From Mycobacterium sp. D16R12 (GTDB lineage Bacteria; Actinomycetota; Actinomycetes; Mycobacteriales; Mycobacteriaceae): 64,000 nucleotides of DNA. Shown here one piece after another: positions 45,362 to 53,808 of the stretch. The DNA lies in contig NZ_MAFC01000008.1 of assembly GCF_002013465.1 (NCBI RefSeq), forward strand, positions 186,001 to 250,000, read 5' to 3'. The notes below the pieces were generated by a model that saw nothing but the letters and a program-made list of their open reading frames with translations, was not told where the DNA came from and did not search any database. Position 1 is the first letter of the stretch. Every line of letters begins with the position of its first letter. Made by a program: the position numbers and the translations under genes.

Positions 45362-45998
45362 ATGAGTGAACCAGGCCTGATCATCGCGGGCAGACCTCAA
45401 CGCCGCCTATGAACGCCCGCCGCTGAAGAAGCAATATCTGCGGGGGCAGACCGATGACGTCTTCCTGCATCCCCGATCTTGGTACGACGGGCGCGATCGA
45501 TCTCATCAACGGTACGGCGATAGACCGTATCGATATTGACGACCGTGCCGTGTACGCAGACACACAGCGCTATGACTTCCGCACCCTCATCCTTACCTGC
45601 GGGACAGCACCGACCCCCTGCCTGTACCGGGCGGGCACCGCGCCCTGCTGTTGCGCTCGTTTGCCGATGCCACCGCGCTCCGGGACGCAGCACGCACCGC
45701 CGACTCTGCCGTCGTTGTTGGCGCCGGGTTCATCGGCTGTGAAGCCGCGGCATCCCTCGCTCTACGCGGCGTTTCGGTGACTCTGGTTGCACCCGACTCC
45801 CTTCCACAAGAAGTGCGGCTCGGCCAGGAAGCCGGTAAGCGTCTGCGCGATCTGGTGACCGGGGCAGGTGTCAAACCACAAAGCAGCATCGCCGCCAAAG
45901 TCGTTATACAGGTGGATGATTCGCGGATCGTCGTCGGTTGCGATATGAGCACGTCCGCGAGCGGGGCCTACGCCGCCGGTGATCTGACCGTGTGGTGC
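45362..45998 (+). pseudogene. Decayed FAD/NAD-dependent ferredoxin reductase
   Basis: Pieces of a ferredoxin-reductase-type flavoprotein are spread over several frames: the start MSEPGLIIAG with a deletion at the FAD loop, then ERPPLKKQYLRGQ, then IDLINGTAIDRIDIDDRAVY followed by FRTLILTCGTAP, and the NAD-binding fold SAVVVGAGFIGCEAAASLAL in the last frame. About 640 bases remain of a gene that is normally near 1200; the C-terminus after AAGDLTVW is missing. At least three frameshifts or deletions make it non-functional. Confidence 0.8.
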
Positions 45999-46256
45999 CT
46001 AATGATTACGAAGCTTGCCAATCAGTTCACTCTTGGCCAGCCGCGAGTATCCCGACATACCAAGCTCCTTGGCGCGCTTGCGGAGCTCGGCCACCGTCCA
46101 GTCATCGTAGGAACCCGACTTGCCGCCCTTACGCCCTACCGCGGAGCTCCCACGAGCAGCGACCGCATTGGAGATCCGGGCCGATTTCTCTTGGGAATCG
46201 CCCTGCTTGCGCAGTTCCTTGTACATCTTCTCGTTCTTGATCGACGAGTTCGGCAC
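45999..46256 (-). CDS. Small Rho-N/SAP-like protein (DUF7218 type)
   Basis: This 85-residue basic protein has the N-terminal half VPNSSIKNEKMYKELRKQGD, a glycine-lysine hinge (VGRKGGKSGSYDDW) and a C-terminal Rho-N/SAP-like helix pair (TVAELRKRAKELGMSGYSRL, KSELIGKLRNH). Such modules bind nucleic acid; the protein family is common in mycobacteria and uncharacterised. The GTG at 46256 has GGAGG eight bases upstream; a GTG three codons earlier is the alternative. Confidence 0.75.
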   Translation of the reverse strand: MPNSSIKNEKMYKELRKQGDSQEKSARISNAVAARGSSAVGRKGGKSGSYDDWTVAELRKRAKELGMSGYSRLAKSELIGKLRNH

Positions 46257-46397
46257 AACATTCACCTCCGTAACAAGACCATGTCAGGTAGGCGATTCCC
46301 CTCACGTGACGTCCTAAACCTCCACCCAGCTGCCGGCGCCACTCCGGTTCCGTAGGCAGACAAAGACTCACGCCAGTTCCCTCCGAGAGGGCAAGTC

Positions 46398-46430
46398 AGC
46401 GGCCCGCACCCTCGCCGGGAACGGGCCGCT
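46398..46430 (-). terminator. Hairpin after the CsbD-like gene
   Basis: A perfect nine-base-pair stem (46398-46406 with 46422-46430) lies 13 bases after the stop of the CsbD-like gene. No T tract follows. Confidence 0.45.
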
Positions 46431-46442
46431 GTCGATAGGTAG

Positions 46443-46676
46443 CTACCGCTGGGCTTTTTCGCGCGCCTCATTGACGTCCGCGGCCTTGCGCGCGGCTTCG
46501 GCCTCAGCTTCCTTCTTCGCGGCCTCACGCTGCGCATCAGCCTTGTCCTGCTGCGCCTGGCCTTCGCGCTTGAGGTCGTCGCGACCCGTTACCGCGCCTG
46601 CGACTTCCTTGAACTTGCCCTTGGCGCCCTCAACGACGCCCTCGATACCTTCTTCGGGACCACTCTTGTCAGACAT
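46443..46676 (-). CDS. CsbD-like stress protein
   Basis: This 77-residue, highly charged alpha-helical protein has the CsbD-like motif GAKGKFKEVAGAVTGRDDLK followed by a long alanine/glutamate/lysine helix. CsbD proteins are general-stress proteins of unknown function. GGAAGGAA lies just before the ATG at 46676. Upstream, GGTTT and GGGAAG spaced by 15 bases (about 46744-46769) resemble a SigF/SigB-type promoter, fitting stress control. Confidence 0.7.
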   Translation of the reverse strand: MSDKSGPEEGIEGVVEGAKGKFKEVAGAVTGRDDLKREGQAQQDKADAQREAAKKEAEAEAARKAADVNEAREKAQR

Positions 46677-46826
46677 ACATTTCCTTCCCTCTGGCGACCA
46701 CGTATGCACGCGGCAGACGGTATTCACCGCCCTTACTTGCGGACTTCCCGTATCCAGTGCCCTTAAACCGCAAGGGAAGTAACCTCCGCCACAGGCGGCG
46801 GTGACCCGCGATCCGGACCGCGCCCG

Positions 46827-47384
46827 TCACTTGACAGGAGCCCTCTTCTTGGCCTGGGCCGCGGCCTTCTTCTCGGTGCTCGCATCTCCACCGGCCAGCT
46901 GACCACCGGAATTCTCCAGGTGTGCACGAACGAACCACTGAAATTTCTCGAGTTCGCCGGCGTGGCCAATCAACAAGTCCTGTGACACGAGGTCTAGATC
47001 ATCGAGCGTCTTGATCGCCTTACGCGTGTCCTCGACCACGCCGTCGTACACCAAGTTCAGCGCCGCCAAATGAGCCTGCACCGTGTCACGACTCACTGAA
47101 TAGTCGTCCCACGTACGGTCTTTCAGGATGGCGCCGGGAGTTCCTTGTGGCGACCGGCCCAATGCGGCAATACGCTCTGCGACTTCGTCGGCGTAGCCGC
47201 GTACCAGCTCAACCTGTGGATCCAACATCTCATGCACCCCGATAAAGTTGGGGCCCACGACATTCCAGTGCACATGTTTCAGAGTGAGGTGCAGGTCGTT
47301 ATAGGTGCTGAGCTGTGTTTGTAGTAGATCGGCGATCTTCCTGCCCTGCGCATCGGAAAGCCCAGGGATGGTGAACGTGGTCAT
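46827..47384 (-). CDS. dps: Dps-family DNA-binding ferritin
   Basis: This 185-residue protein makes a hollow dodecamer that stores iron, removes peroxide and, in mycobacteria, binds DNA through its lysine-rich C-terminal tail (EKKAAAQAKKRAPVK). Ferroxidase residues His39, His51, Asp66 and Glu70 match those of M. smegmatis Dps1. A SigF/SigB-like promoter lies upstream. GAAGGAGC sits before the ATG. Confidence 0.94.
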   Translation of the reverse strand: MTTFTIPGLSDAQGRKIADLLQTQLSTYNDLHLTLKHVHWNVVGPNFIGVHEMLDPQVELVRGYADEVAERIAALGRSPQGTPGAILKDRTWDDYSVSRDTVQAHLAALNLVYDGVVEDTRKAIKTLDDLDLVSQDLLIGHAGELEKFQWFVRAHLENSGGQLAGGDASTEKKAAAQAKKRAPVK

Positions 47385-47420
47385 AATCAGCTCCTTCGCT
47401 AGGTTGCGTCAGAACAGGAC

Positions 47421-47445
47421 TACCCACCGGATGCCAGAATCAAAC
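47421..47445 (-). promoter_or_regulatory. SigF/SigB-like promoter of dps
   Basis: On the minus strand GTTT (47442-47445) and GGGTA (47421-47425) are 16 bases apart, matching the GTTT-N15-17-GGGTA form used by the alternative stress sigma factors of mycobacteria. It ends 36 bases before the dps start codon. Confidence 0.6.
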
Positions 47446-47465
47446 AGGTCTTGTTCGGAGCCTTC

Positions 47466-48101
47466 TTATCGATCACCGTGATCCGCCCCCGGCACCCCGG
47501 TGGCCGCGGCGACCGACGGCAGGAGGCCAACGACGAACACGTCGATGGCGACATCGTCGTCACGGTAACGCGCGGCCTGGTGCAATCCGGCTGTCGCACC
47601 GATCAGCCGGTTCGCCTCATCGCCGGTCAACGGGTACTCGGCCACCGCATGACGCCAATGCGCGGCGATGACCGTCGTTCCTTCCCGCATCCGCCCAAGC
47701 TCGCGGTCCAGCACGTCGCGCAACAGGACGGCATCGAGATAGTAGGCCACCTCCGACAGCACCACTAGATCGAAATCTTCTGCAGGCCAAGCTGAATCCA
47801 GAGACTGACGGCGAAAATTCACCCGGGCCGAGTGTCCACACCGAGCGATGCGCGCACGAGCGGAATCGAGCGCCGAACCCACAAGATCGATGGCGGTGAC
47901 CCGTTCGCAGCGCGCCGCCAACTGCTCGGTGAGTATCCCCACGGAGCAGCCGGGCTCGAAGACATGGCGATAGCCCGGCTTGGGCAGCATCGCCATGGTG
48001 ATGGCGTACTTCCTCTGTTCATACCAGCGCTGTCCGAGTTGCCACGGATCGTCGGATATGGCGTACATCTCGTCGAAGTAGCCGTCCGGTACGCGCCCCA
48101 T
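47466..48101 (-). CDS. NodS-like SAM-dependent methyltransferase
   Basis: This 211-residue class I methyltransferase has motif I FEPGCSVGILTEQLA. The N-terminal YFDEMYAISDDPWQLGQRWY and YEQRKYAITMAMLP match NodS, the N-methyltransferase of rhizobial Nod-factor synthesis, and related proteins. It is the last gene of a four-gene operon and its ATG shares one base with the deacetylase stop (TGATG). In NodS the acceptor is the freed amino group of a glucosamine; with a PIG-L deacetylase next door the same chemistry is plausible here, but this is inference. Confidence 0.85.
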   Translation of the reverse strand: MGRVPDGYFDEMYAISDDPWQLGQRWYEQRKYAITMAMLPKPGYRHVFEPGCSVGILTEQLAARCERVTAIDLVGSALDSARARIARCGHSARVNFRRQSLDSAWPAEDFDLVVLSEVAYYLDAVLLRDVLDRELGRMREGTTVIAAHWRHAVAEYPLTGDEANRLIGATAGLHQAARYRDDDVAIDVFVVGLLPSVAAATGVPGADHGDR

Positions 48102-48868
48102 CAGCGGAACACCGCCTCGCCAAGGACCAGCAGCCGATTCACGACGTGCGGCGGCAGTATTGCCTCCACATCCGGTTCCCGAGGGCGCAGCTGCGTCTGG
48201 AACACATTGGTGGCCTGCTGTTTTAGACCGAACGAGGTGTGGTCACGGGGTACCGTGCACATCCGGTGCCAGGGCACCTCGTTGTCGTCCGGCGCGGCCC
48301 AATGCCACATCCACACCGGGTACTCCAGCAGCGCCGCGCCGGTGCGACCCGCCGCGACGGCGGACGCGCGGCCGACGGCCTCGTGGTCCGGGTGGCCGTC
48401 GCCACGCCACGTCGCCACGCACCAAACCCCGGGCCGTGCGGTATCGAGAATCTCGACCAGACGACGGCTTATTTCCTCTTCGCACTCGGCGAGCGCACCG
48501 TCGGAAAGACCGAACCTGACCGGCGGATCGAGTCCGAGAATATCCGTAGCGCAAACTAATTCAGCATGGCGATCTTGCTCCAGCCAGCGGCGCTCCCTCG
48601 ACGACAAGCCCGGGTACGCGCCGCCACCATCGCTCACCGATACAACGACGACATCCACACCCCTTGCGTGCAGCAGCGATGCGGCAGAACCGAACCCCAA
48701 TGTCTCGTCGTCGGGATGCGGCGCGACCAGGACCAGGGACGGACACTCGTCCAGATCCAAACGCGGAAACTCGCGGGGCCACGCCAGCCATTCCTCAATC
48801 GGCGTACCGCCTGCTGAGATCGGCCGTTCGGCAAGTCGGCCGCAGTTTCCGGAGTTGGCGGCACTCAT
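48101..48868 (-). CDS. PIG-L-family zinc deacetylase
   Basis: This 255-residue metal-dependent amidase is of the LmbE/PIG-L type, which removes acetyl from GlcNAc-containing molecules (as MshB does in mycothiol synthesis). The zinc motif APHPDDE is near residues 49-55 and the second ligand in GDGHPDHEAVG near 157-167. It starts inside the stop of the acyl-CoA-dehydrogenase-like gene (ATGA). It differs clearly from MshB in length and sequence, so it acts on another substrate. Confidence 0.9.
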   Translation of the reverse strand: MSAANSGNCGRLAERPISAGGTPIEEWLAWPREFPRLDLDECPSLVLVAPHPDDETLGFGSAASLLHARGVDVVVVSVSDGGGAYPGLSSRERRWLEQDRHAELVCATDILGLDPPVRFGLSDGALAECEEEISRRLVEILDTARPGVWCVATWRGDGHPDHEAVGRASAVAAGRTGAALLEYPVWMWHWAAPDDNEVPWHRMCTVPRDHTSFGLKQQATNVFQTQLRPREPDVEAILPPHVVNRLLVLGEAVFR

Positions 48869-49806
48869 CCGGCCACCGCTCTACCCAAGGCCGCCAGATC
48901 CCGCTCGGCGTGGCTCTGCCGCACGTACATGGTGAGATCGGCAACGCGCTGGGCATGCCTGGCGTCGAGCGCCAGCGGTCCGGGCCCCAATGCCCGGCCG
49001 GTGCGCACGATCGCCTCGTCCACAGCGTGCTCCACCACAGCTCTGACACGGCGCGCCATGAGTTCGGTGCGGTCGCTACGAGGTTCGGCGTCCACATAGG
49101 CGGCGGTCGTCATCAGAATGGACTCGGCCGCGGCAAGCGCTGCATCCACCGCACCGAGGTGAGCCTGCGTGTGGGGATCACCGGAGGATCCTCGGCGGTT
49201 CTCGGTCACGGACCGGTACAGGGGTTCGGCAACACTGCGAGCCCCGCCGAGCCAGCACGCGGCCACGCCCATGGCACCGTGCCAGAAGCCGGGCCGGTCC
49301 AGATACTGCCCCGGCGCCCCAACGGGAACGCCGATTGCCCCACTTAATTGCACTGACCGCGTGTCACTTTCGCGCATGCCGGCGTTCTGCCAAGTCTGCG
49401 GCAGCGCGACCGCCTCCGGCTGGCTCATGTCAACGGCATAGAGCCCCCGCATGTTGTCCTCTCCCCTGGCGGTGATGAGCGCATGGGTGCACGCACCCGC
49501 GCCCGAACACCATGCCTTCGTCCCATCCAGCACGCAGACCCCATCCCTGCGCACGACGGTGACCATCGTGTTCGGTGCTTCTGCCGCCCACACGCCCCAC
49601 AGCTGCGCCGGGCCGGGAGCAGGGCCATCGAGTTCGCACAGGATGGCCACCGCATCGCAGTGCGCTTCCGCGAGCCGTCCCGCGGTCACGTCAAGCCGGG
49701 TCAGTGCGGCAAGCTTCCACCACCGTGCGGCGGTATGTCCCGCTCCCGGCATCGGGAGTGCCAGCTCACCGGCGTGCAGCCACCGGCGCACGAGATCGGC
49801 CGTCAT
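48865..49806 (-). CDS. Acyl-CoA-dehydrogenase-like flavoprotein, short form
   Basis: This 313-residue protein has the acyl-CoA dehydrogenase fold in reduced form: the middle beta domain (LWGVWAAEAPNTMVTVVRRD, then LDGTKAWCSGAG) and a C-terminal helical bundle. It is about 70 residues shorter than usual, mostly at the N-terminus, and the usual C-terminal YEGT/glutamate motif is not visible. It may act on an acyl group tethered other than to CoA, or be non-catalytic. Both ends overlap the neighbours by four bases (ATGA), so it belongs to the operon. Confidence 0.8.
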   Translation of the reverse strand: MTADLVRRWLHAGELALPMPGAGHTAARWWKLAALTRLDVTAGRLAEAHCDAVAILCELDGPAPGPAQLWGVWAAEAPNTMVTVVRRDGVCVLDGTKAWCSGAGACTHALITARGEDNMRGLYAVDMSQPEAVALPQTWQNAGMRESDTRSVQLSGAIGVPVGAPGQYLDRPGFWHGAMGVAACWLGGARSVAEPLYRSVTENRRGSSGDPHTQAHLGAVDAALAAAESILMTTAAYVDAEPRSDRTELMARRVRAVVEHAVDEAIVRTGRALGPGPLALDARHAQRVADLTMYVRQSHAERDLAALGRAVAG

Positions 49807-50609
49807 CTGACACCCTCGCGGCGTGAGAAGGACCTCAGATACGTCGCGAATCCGTCGGGGGCTCTTCCGACGCGACGGGCGGACGTCTCGACCGACAGCC
49901 CGTCATCGCGGTGTATCCGGTAGCTCCTACGCTCGAATCGTTGGGCAAGATCGACATCCTCTCCGCTGCCGATCGCAGCGAATCCGCCTTCTTTCCAATA
50001 CTTGTCGGCGCGAAAACCCATGTTTGCACCATGAACGTGGCCATGACCGTCGGGCTTGCGTTTCGCGCGGTACGCACTCAGATAGCGGCGGACCGCGCCT
50101 GCCGGGGTCTGCCGCCAGTTCTCCACGCGAACCACGCCGAGCACCATGTCCGCTCCCGAATCCGTCTGGCGCACCAACCAATCGGCGTCAACCCGGCTGT
50201 CTGCGTCGGTGGTGGCGTACCACACCCGATGCTCTACAGAGGCCGCGACCCCGCACACCGTCCGCGAATACGCGAAGCCAGCCGCTCTGGCCGCCCCGAC
50301 ATTGCGGGCATCTACCTCGATGAAGTGCACATCGGAGCCGAATTTCCCTGCCAGAAGAATGCTTTCGTCATCGCAGTCATCCAGAACGACAACCGTCAGC
50401 GTCGGCGCCGGGAAACACGCAGCTGCCGTCACCACCGCGCTGAGGCACCTCGGCAGATTGTCGACCTCATTGTGTGCAGGCACCACCACGACCGCCCGCT
50501 CATATGTGATGGCACCGCCCGGCCGTTCGCCGAGACCCGAACAATCCACCGGAACAGTTACCGACACGGCCGGTCCCGAAATGCAATGACGGACATCACT
50601 TCTCCTCAC
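49803..50609 (-). CDS. Family 2 glycosyltransferase
   Basis: This GT-A glycosyltransferase of about 268 residues starts its fold with VVVVPAHNEVDNLPRCLSAV, has the acidic metal-binding segment TTDADSRVDADWLV and the acceptor-side GSGEDVDLAQRFERR. No membrane segment is seen. It is the first gene of the operon and overlaps the next gene by four bases. The start is unsure: AGGAG lies inside the first codons of the GTG at 50609, so a GTG at 50567 may be the real one. Confidence 0.83.
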   Translation of the reverse strand: MRRSDVRHCISGPAVSVTVPVDCSGLGERPGGAITYERAVVVVPAHNEVDNLPRCLSAVVTAAACFPAPTLTVVVLDDCDDESILLAGKFGSDVHFIEVDARNVGAARAAGFAYSRTVCGVAASVEHRVWYATTDADSRVDADWLVRQTDSGADMVLGVVRVENWRQTPAGAVRRYLSAYRAKRKPDGHGHVHGANMGFRADKYWKEGGFAAIGSGEDVDLAQRFERRSYRIHRDDGLSVETSARRVGRAPDGFATYLRSFSRREGVR

Positions 50610-50957
50610 AAGCTGAATCGGCCAGAGCGGCCTGGGCCTACCGTTCCGGCCGCCTACTCGTCCGTGTACCCGTTCTGACGCGGTTCATGCATGGCAGCGC
50701 GACCCGCCTGCTGACACGGCGAAATACCCGGGCTGGACCCTCACTTTCCCTATTGAGTCCTACGTCGGCAATACTGTTGCGCAACAGTCGAGTGCCTGCG
50801 ATTTGAGCAGGTCCGGAAAATGTGGGGATCCGTACACGTAGGTGGGTGCGTTCCGGCGTCCCCTGGTGGCCCAGGGAGAGGGCAGAGCCCTGGGGGTCAA
50901 GGTGTTTTGACTCACCAGAACGGGGTATTGGGTTGCATCCGATGTTCGATTCGGCGA
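50610..50957. other. Intergenic region with short dyads
   Basis: I see no gene that I can support in these 348 bases. CCCAGGG/CCCTGGG (about 50871-50900) and GTCAA/TTGAC (about 50902-50920) form dyads shortly before the phosphotransferase gene. Their role is unknown. Confidence 0.4.
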
Positions 50958-51875
50958 ATGCTGCACACCGTGGATATGCACGTCGGTCAGGCATCAGTCG
51001 CGGTGCCTGTGGTGCGCGCATTGATTGATGCGCAGTTTCCTGCATGGCAGATGCTCCCGATCACCGAGGTTAAGGGCATAGGGACGGTCAATGCGATCTT
51101 CCGGATCGGCGATCAGCTCACTGCACGATTCCCGTTACAGGGAGATGACCCCGCAGCAGTGCTGGAACGAATCCGAAGTGAAGATGCGGCTGCTGCGAAA
51201 CTTCTTGGTCGAACAGGATTCCCAACGCCAGCACCTGTGGCCGTCGGCCAGCCCGGCGATGGTTTTGGGCTGCCCTGGGGCGTGCAAACATGGCTGCCAG
51301 GCGTTACTGCGACCGATCGCGACCCGAGCGATTCAGCAGGGTTCGCGCGAGATCTAGCGGAGTTTGTCGCCGAAGTGCGTGCGATACCCACCGACGGCAA
51401 GACGTTCACCGGCCCCGGCCGCGGCGGCGTATTGAGCAGCCACGACGAGTGGATGCAGACATGCTTTGAACGCAGCACAGGATTGCTCGACGTCCCTCGC
51501 CTGCGTGACGTATGGGCGCAGATGCGCGAACTACCGCGCGGTCCCGATGCTGATGTGATGAGTCACGGCGACCTGATGCCCGGTAACACCCTAGTGTCCG
51601 AAGACGGACGCTTAGCGGGAGTCTTGGACGTCGGCGGACTCGGGCCAGCCGACCCCGCGTTGGATTTGGTGGGTGCGTGGCATCTTCTTAATGCTGACGT
51701 TCGCAAGCTTTTTCACGACTATCTGCACCCGGATGAGTTGCAATGGCAGCGTGGTCACGCGTGGGCGTTCCAGCAGTCAATGGGACTGGTCTGGTACTAC
51801 GCGGAAAGCAACCCAGCTATGAGCAGGCTCGGGCGACGCACCCTTGACCGCTTACTTGCCGATTCGCCCTGTTGA
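50958..51875 (+). CDS. Aminoglycoside-phosphotransferase-family kinase
   Basis: This kinase of about 305 residues has the catalytic loop MSHGDLMPGNTLV and the metal-binding LDVGGLGPADPALDL of the APH/choline-kinase fold. The start region VVRALIDAQFPAWQMLPITE and the VQTWLPG motif match the group of APH-like proteins with unproven substrates that is common in actinobacteria. An antibiotic role cannot be assumed. A start at 50976 (MHVGQ) is equally possible. It is a lone gene in a patchy segment. Confidence 0.8.
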   Translation: MLHTVDMHVGQASVAVPVVRALIDAQFPAWQMLPITEVKGIGTVNAIFRIGDQLTARFPLQGDDPAAVLERIRSEDAAAAKLLGRTGFPTPAPVAVGQPGDGFGLPWGVQTWLPGVTATDRDPSDSAGFARDLAEFVAEVRAIPTDGKTFTGPGRGGVLSSHDEWMQTCFERSTGLLDVPRLRDVWAQMRELPRGPDADVMSHGDLMPGNTLVSEDGRLAGVLDVGGLGPADPALDLVGAWHLLNADVRKLFHDYLHPDELQWQRGHAWAFQQSMGLVWYYAESNPAMSRLGRRTLDRLLADSPC

Positions 51876-51970
51876 TCACGAACCGTCCTCAGTCCGGGCC
51901 TTGTGGTCATTGCAGGGCTCGCACGCAGCACGCAGGTTCTGAGTCTCGCCACGAATTTTGGTACGGGCGC
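51876..51970 (-). pseudogene. HNH-endonuclease C-terminal remnant
   Basis: On the minus strand the frame reads TKIRGETQNLRAACEPCNDH then KARTEDGS and a stop at 51876. The NLRAAC-CxxCN part is the end of an HNH nuclease motif, but a stop lies about 40 codons upstream and the HNH start is missing. I see nothing else supportable between 51970 and 52252. Confidence 0.45.
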
Positions 51971-52252
51971 GAGCAGAAGAAACTCCCGGTGTCCCCTACC
52001 CGATCGCCCGTCTTTGCAGCACCGGGATTGCAGCCAAAGCCAGCTTAATCGGTCCAGGCACTATCAGGTCTTTCGTCGCCCCGCACCGCCGCGACTAGCC
52101 CAACGTGAAGTACTCCACCTCGCGCTTGATCCCAGAGAAGACGTAGCCGAGAGATCGCGCCATCTGAATGAACGCATCGCCAAACAACCGAACGAGTTCG
52201 TCCTGACGAAGGCCTCGACGCCGGCCGAGTTATCGCAAAGCCCCGGGTACTA

Positions 52253-52678
52253 CTAGATGCCGAGGGTTGGGGGCCTGATCGCGCGGTTGACCGACACGTC
52301 CCTGATACCGCTCATCACTCGTAGCAGCATCCGGTTATCCCGGACAGTGAGGTCGAGAGGTCCGGTGATGTCGGTCCTCAATATGCGGCCGTCGCTGTGC
52401 TCATCAATCGTCACCTCACACTGCAGGTGCGCGGGCGGTCCTGAATCTGCGAAAACGGTCGCGGCAAGGGTGTAGCTCACGCCTAGAACGACGCTGGCGA
52501 TGCGGTATTCGGTGGGTCCTGTGTACCGAGTCCCCAAGATCGGATATTGCTGCGACTGGATTACGTTGCCAGTGACGAACGCAACCTCAAGCTCGTCCTC
52601 ATTCCACGTCACGCCATCGATCAATCTTGACCACAAATCCATTGCCGGAAGTGGCGTCAACCGTTCGGAATAGGTCAT
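52253..52678 (-). CDS. Hypothetical protein
   Basis: The 141-residue protein is unknown to me. It starts MTYSERLTPLPAMDLWSRLI, has several beta-rich stretches and ends RDVSVNRAIRPPTLGI. There is no membrane segment or known motif. The ATG at 52678 is preferred over one ten codons upstream. The codon bias is weaker than that of the housekeeping genes here, consistent with acquired DNA. Confidence 0.5.
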   Translation of the reverse strand: MTYSERLTPLPAMDLWSRLIDGVTWNEDELEVAFVTGNVIQSQQYPILGTRYTGPTEYRIASVVLGVSYTLAATVFADSGPPAHLQCEVTIDEHSDGRILRTDITGPLDLTVRDNRMLLRVMSGIRDVSVNRAIRPPTLGI

Positions 52679-52867
52679 CGTCCAACCGCTCTCTCGATCA
52701 GACCCCAACCTAACGCTTGCTTCCTAAGGAAGCAGAGTGAGAAACCCGCGCTGATTGACGCCCGGCGCACTCAGCCCGGCCTGTATACGCACGAGGCAGG
52801 TCGGGCACCAACTGCGACCGACCTCTGGTCGAACAGGCCATGACTGCCAGTAGATTTCGCTGCGGCA

Positions 52868-52912
52868 ACGGAAAGTTCACACCGAGGCAACAACCCTATG
52901 TGAACTTTCCGT
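52868..52912. repeat. Perfect 14-base inverted repeat upstream of whiB-like gene
   Basis: The arms at 52868-52881 (ACGGAAAGTTCACA) and 52899-52912 are exact reverse complements separated by 17 bases. The repeat ends 46 bases before the whiB-like start. It could be a hairpin in the leader or a pair of operator half-sites. Confidence 0.8.
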
Positions 52913-52958
52913 CAACACTGCTCAACGTAGCGGTGGCCATACATGCGGAAGGATCCAC

Positions 52959-53261
52959 GTGGAGGATGCTCGGGCGGTCGACGCGACAACACTTACTGAA
53001 GACCACCGGTGGCAGCTGCGCGGTGCATGCCGCAATGCCACCCATGATCTGTTCTATTCCGACGACCACGAGCGGCCAATCGAACGGAAGCTCAGGGAAC
53101 AACGCGCCAGGCAAGTGTGCCGAAACTGCACTGTAACGACACACTGCCTCGCATACGCCCTGGAAATCGAAGAGCCCCATGGGATGTGGGGCGGCATGTC
53201 GGAGAACGAGCGCCAACGGATCCGGCCGCGCACCGCGACGCCAGGACTCGCAACCGGGTGA
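52959..53261 (+). CDS. WhiB-family iron-sulfur regulator
   Basis: This 100-residue WhiB-like protein has four cysteines (Cys24, Cys54, Cys57, Cys63) that would hold a 4Fe-4S cluster, and the GMWGGM turn near residues 75-80. The C-terminus is short and basic (ENERQRIRPRT) without the AT-hook of WhiB7. WhiB proteins bind sigma-A and sense redox or nitric oxide. The GTG at 52959 has GGAAGGA six bases upstream. It is unlike the usual seven mycobacterial WhiBs in its N-terminus and may be an accessory or phage-type copy. Confidence 0.85.
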   Translation: MEDARAVDATTLTEDHRWQLRGACRNATHDLFYSDDHERPIERKLREQRARQVCRNCTVTTHCLAYALEIEEPHGMWGGMSENERQRIRPRTATPGLATG

Positions 53262-53408
53262 CTTGGTCCACCATCAGTGCGTGGCGTTACAGCGCGCGGC
53301 GAACTGCTACGCGAGATCCGGCACATGCACGTCGTATTCGGGCGTCGCGGTGCCGTCGGGCTCTGGCCTTCCATGCAGCGTGGGGCGCTGGAACATACAC
53401 TCCGCCCC

Positions 53409-53687
53409 ATGTTCAGCAACAGGCAATTCTTCCGTGACCTGGCGGTTCCCCTAACACCAGCGCAGGAGTCGATCGCCAGGAACGCGGCTCGCCGTGCCGC
53501 GCGACAGGCTCGCCGTTCGCTGCGCACCGCTCGCGGTCAGTACCGACGCTACCGAGCTGACACGGGTGAGTCCTATCTCGACTGGTCGCGCTGGCACGCC
53601 GAGTACCTCGACGAATACCGCAACAGTGGCGGGATCAACGAGGGCGGCCTCGGGGGCGGCACGGATGCAACCACAGGCGCGATCTGA
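53409..53687 (+). CDS. Small arginine-rich hypothetical protein
   Basis: The 92-residue frame has a basic middle (NAARRAARQARRSLRTARGQ), then tyrosines and tryptophans and a glycine-rich end. It may bind nucleic acid. The start is a guess, since the frame is open upstream, and no clear ribosome site is visible. Low support. Confidence 0.35.
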   Translation: MFSNRQFFRDLAVPLTPAQESIARNAARRAARQARRSLRTARGQYRRYRADTGESYLDWSRWHAEYLDEYRNSGGINEGGLGGGTDATTGAI

Positions 53688-53808
53688 CGGCACACGTTTG
53701 AATAAAGAAGCTGGGAAAGAACCGATTTGGCGCCCAGTACGCTCAGCCCGACTTGTGAGATGCGCAGAACACGCGGCCAGCCAGGAGTCCAGCGGCGGCC
53801 CGTCGGCG

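Noticed and set aside
50871..50920. Dyads before the phosphotransferase gene as a tRNA-type attachment site or riboswitch
   Set aside because: No matching repeat on the other side of the accessory segment and no known aptamer pattern.
50638..51045. A 135-codon minus-strand frame before the phosphotransferase gene
   Set aside because: Composition is arginine/proline-rich without motif, and it overlaps the start of a supported gene.
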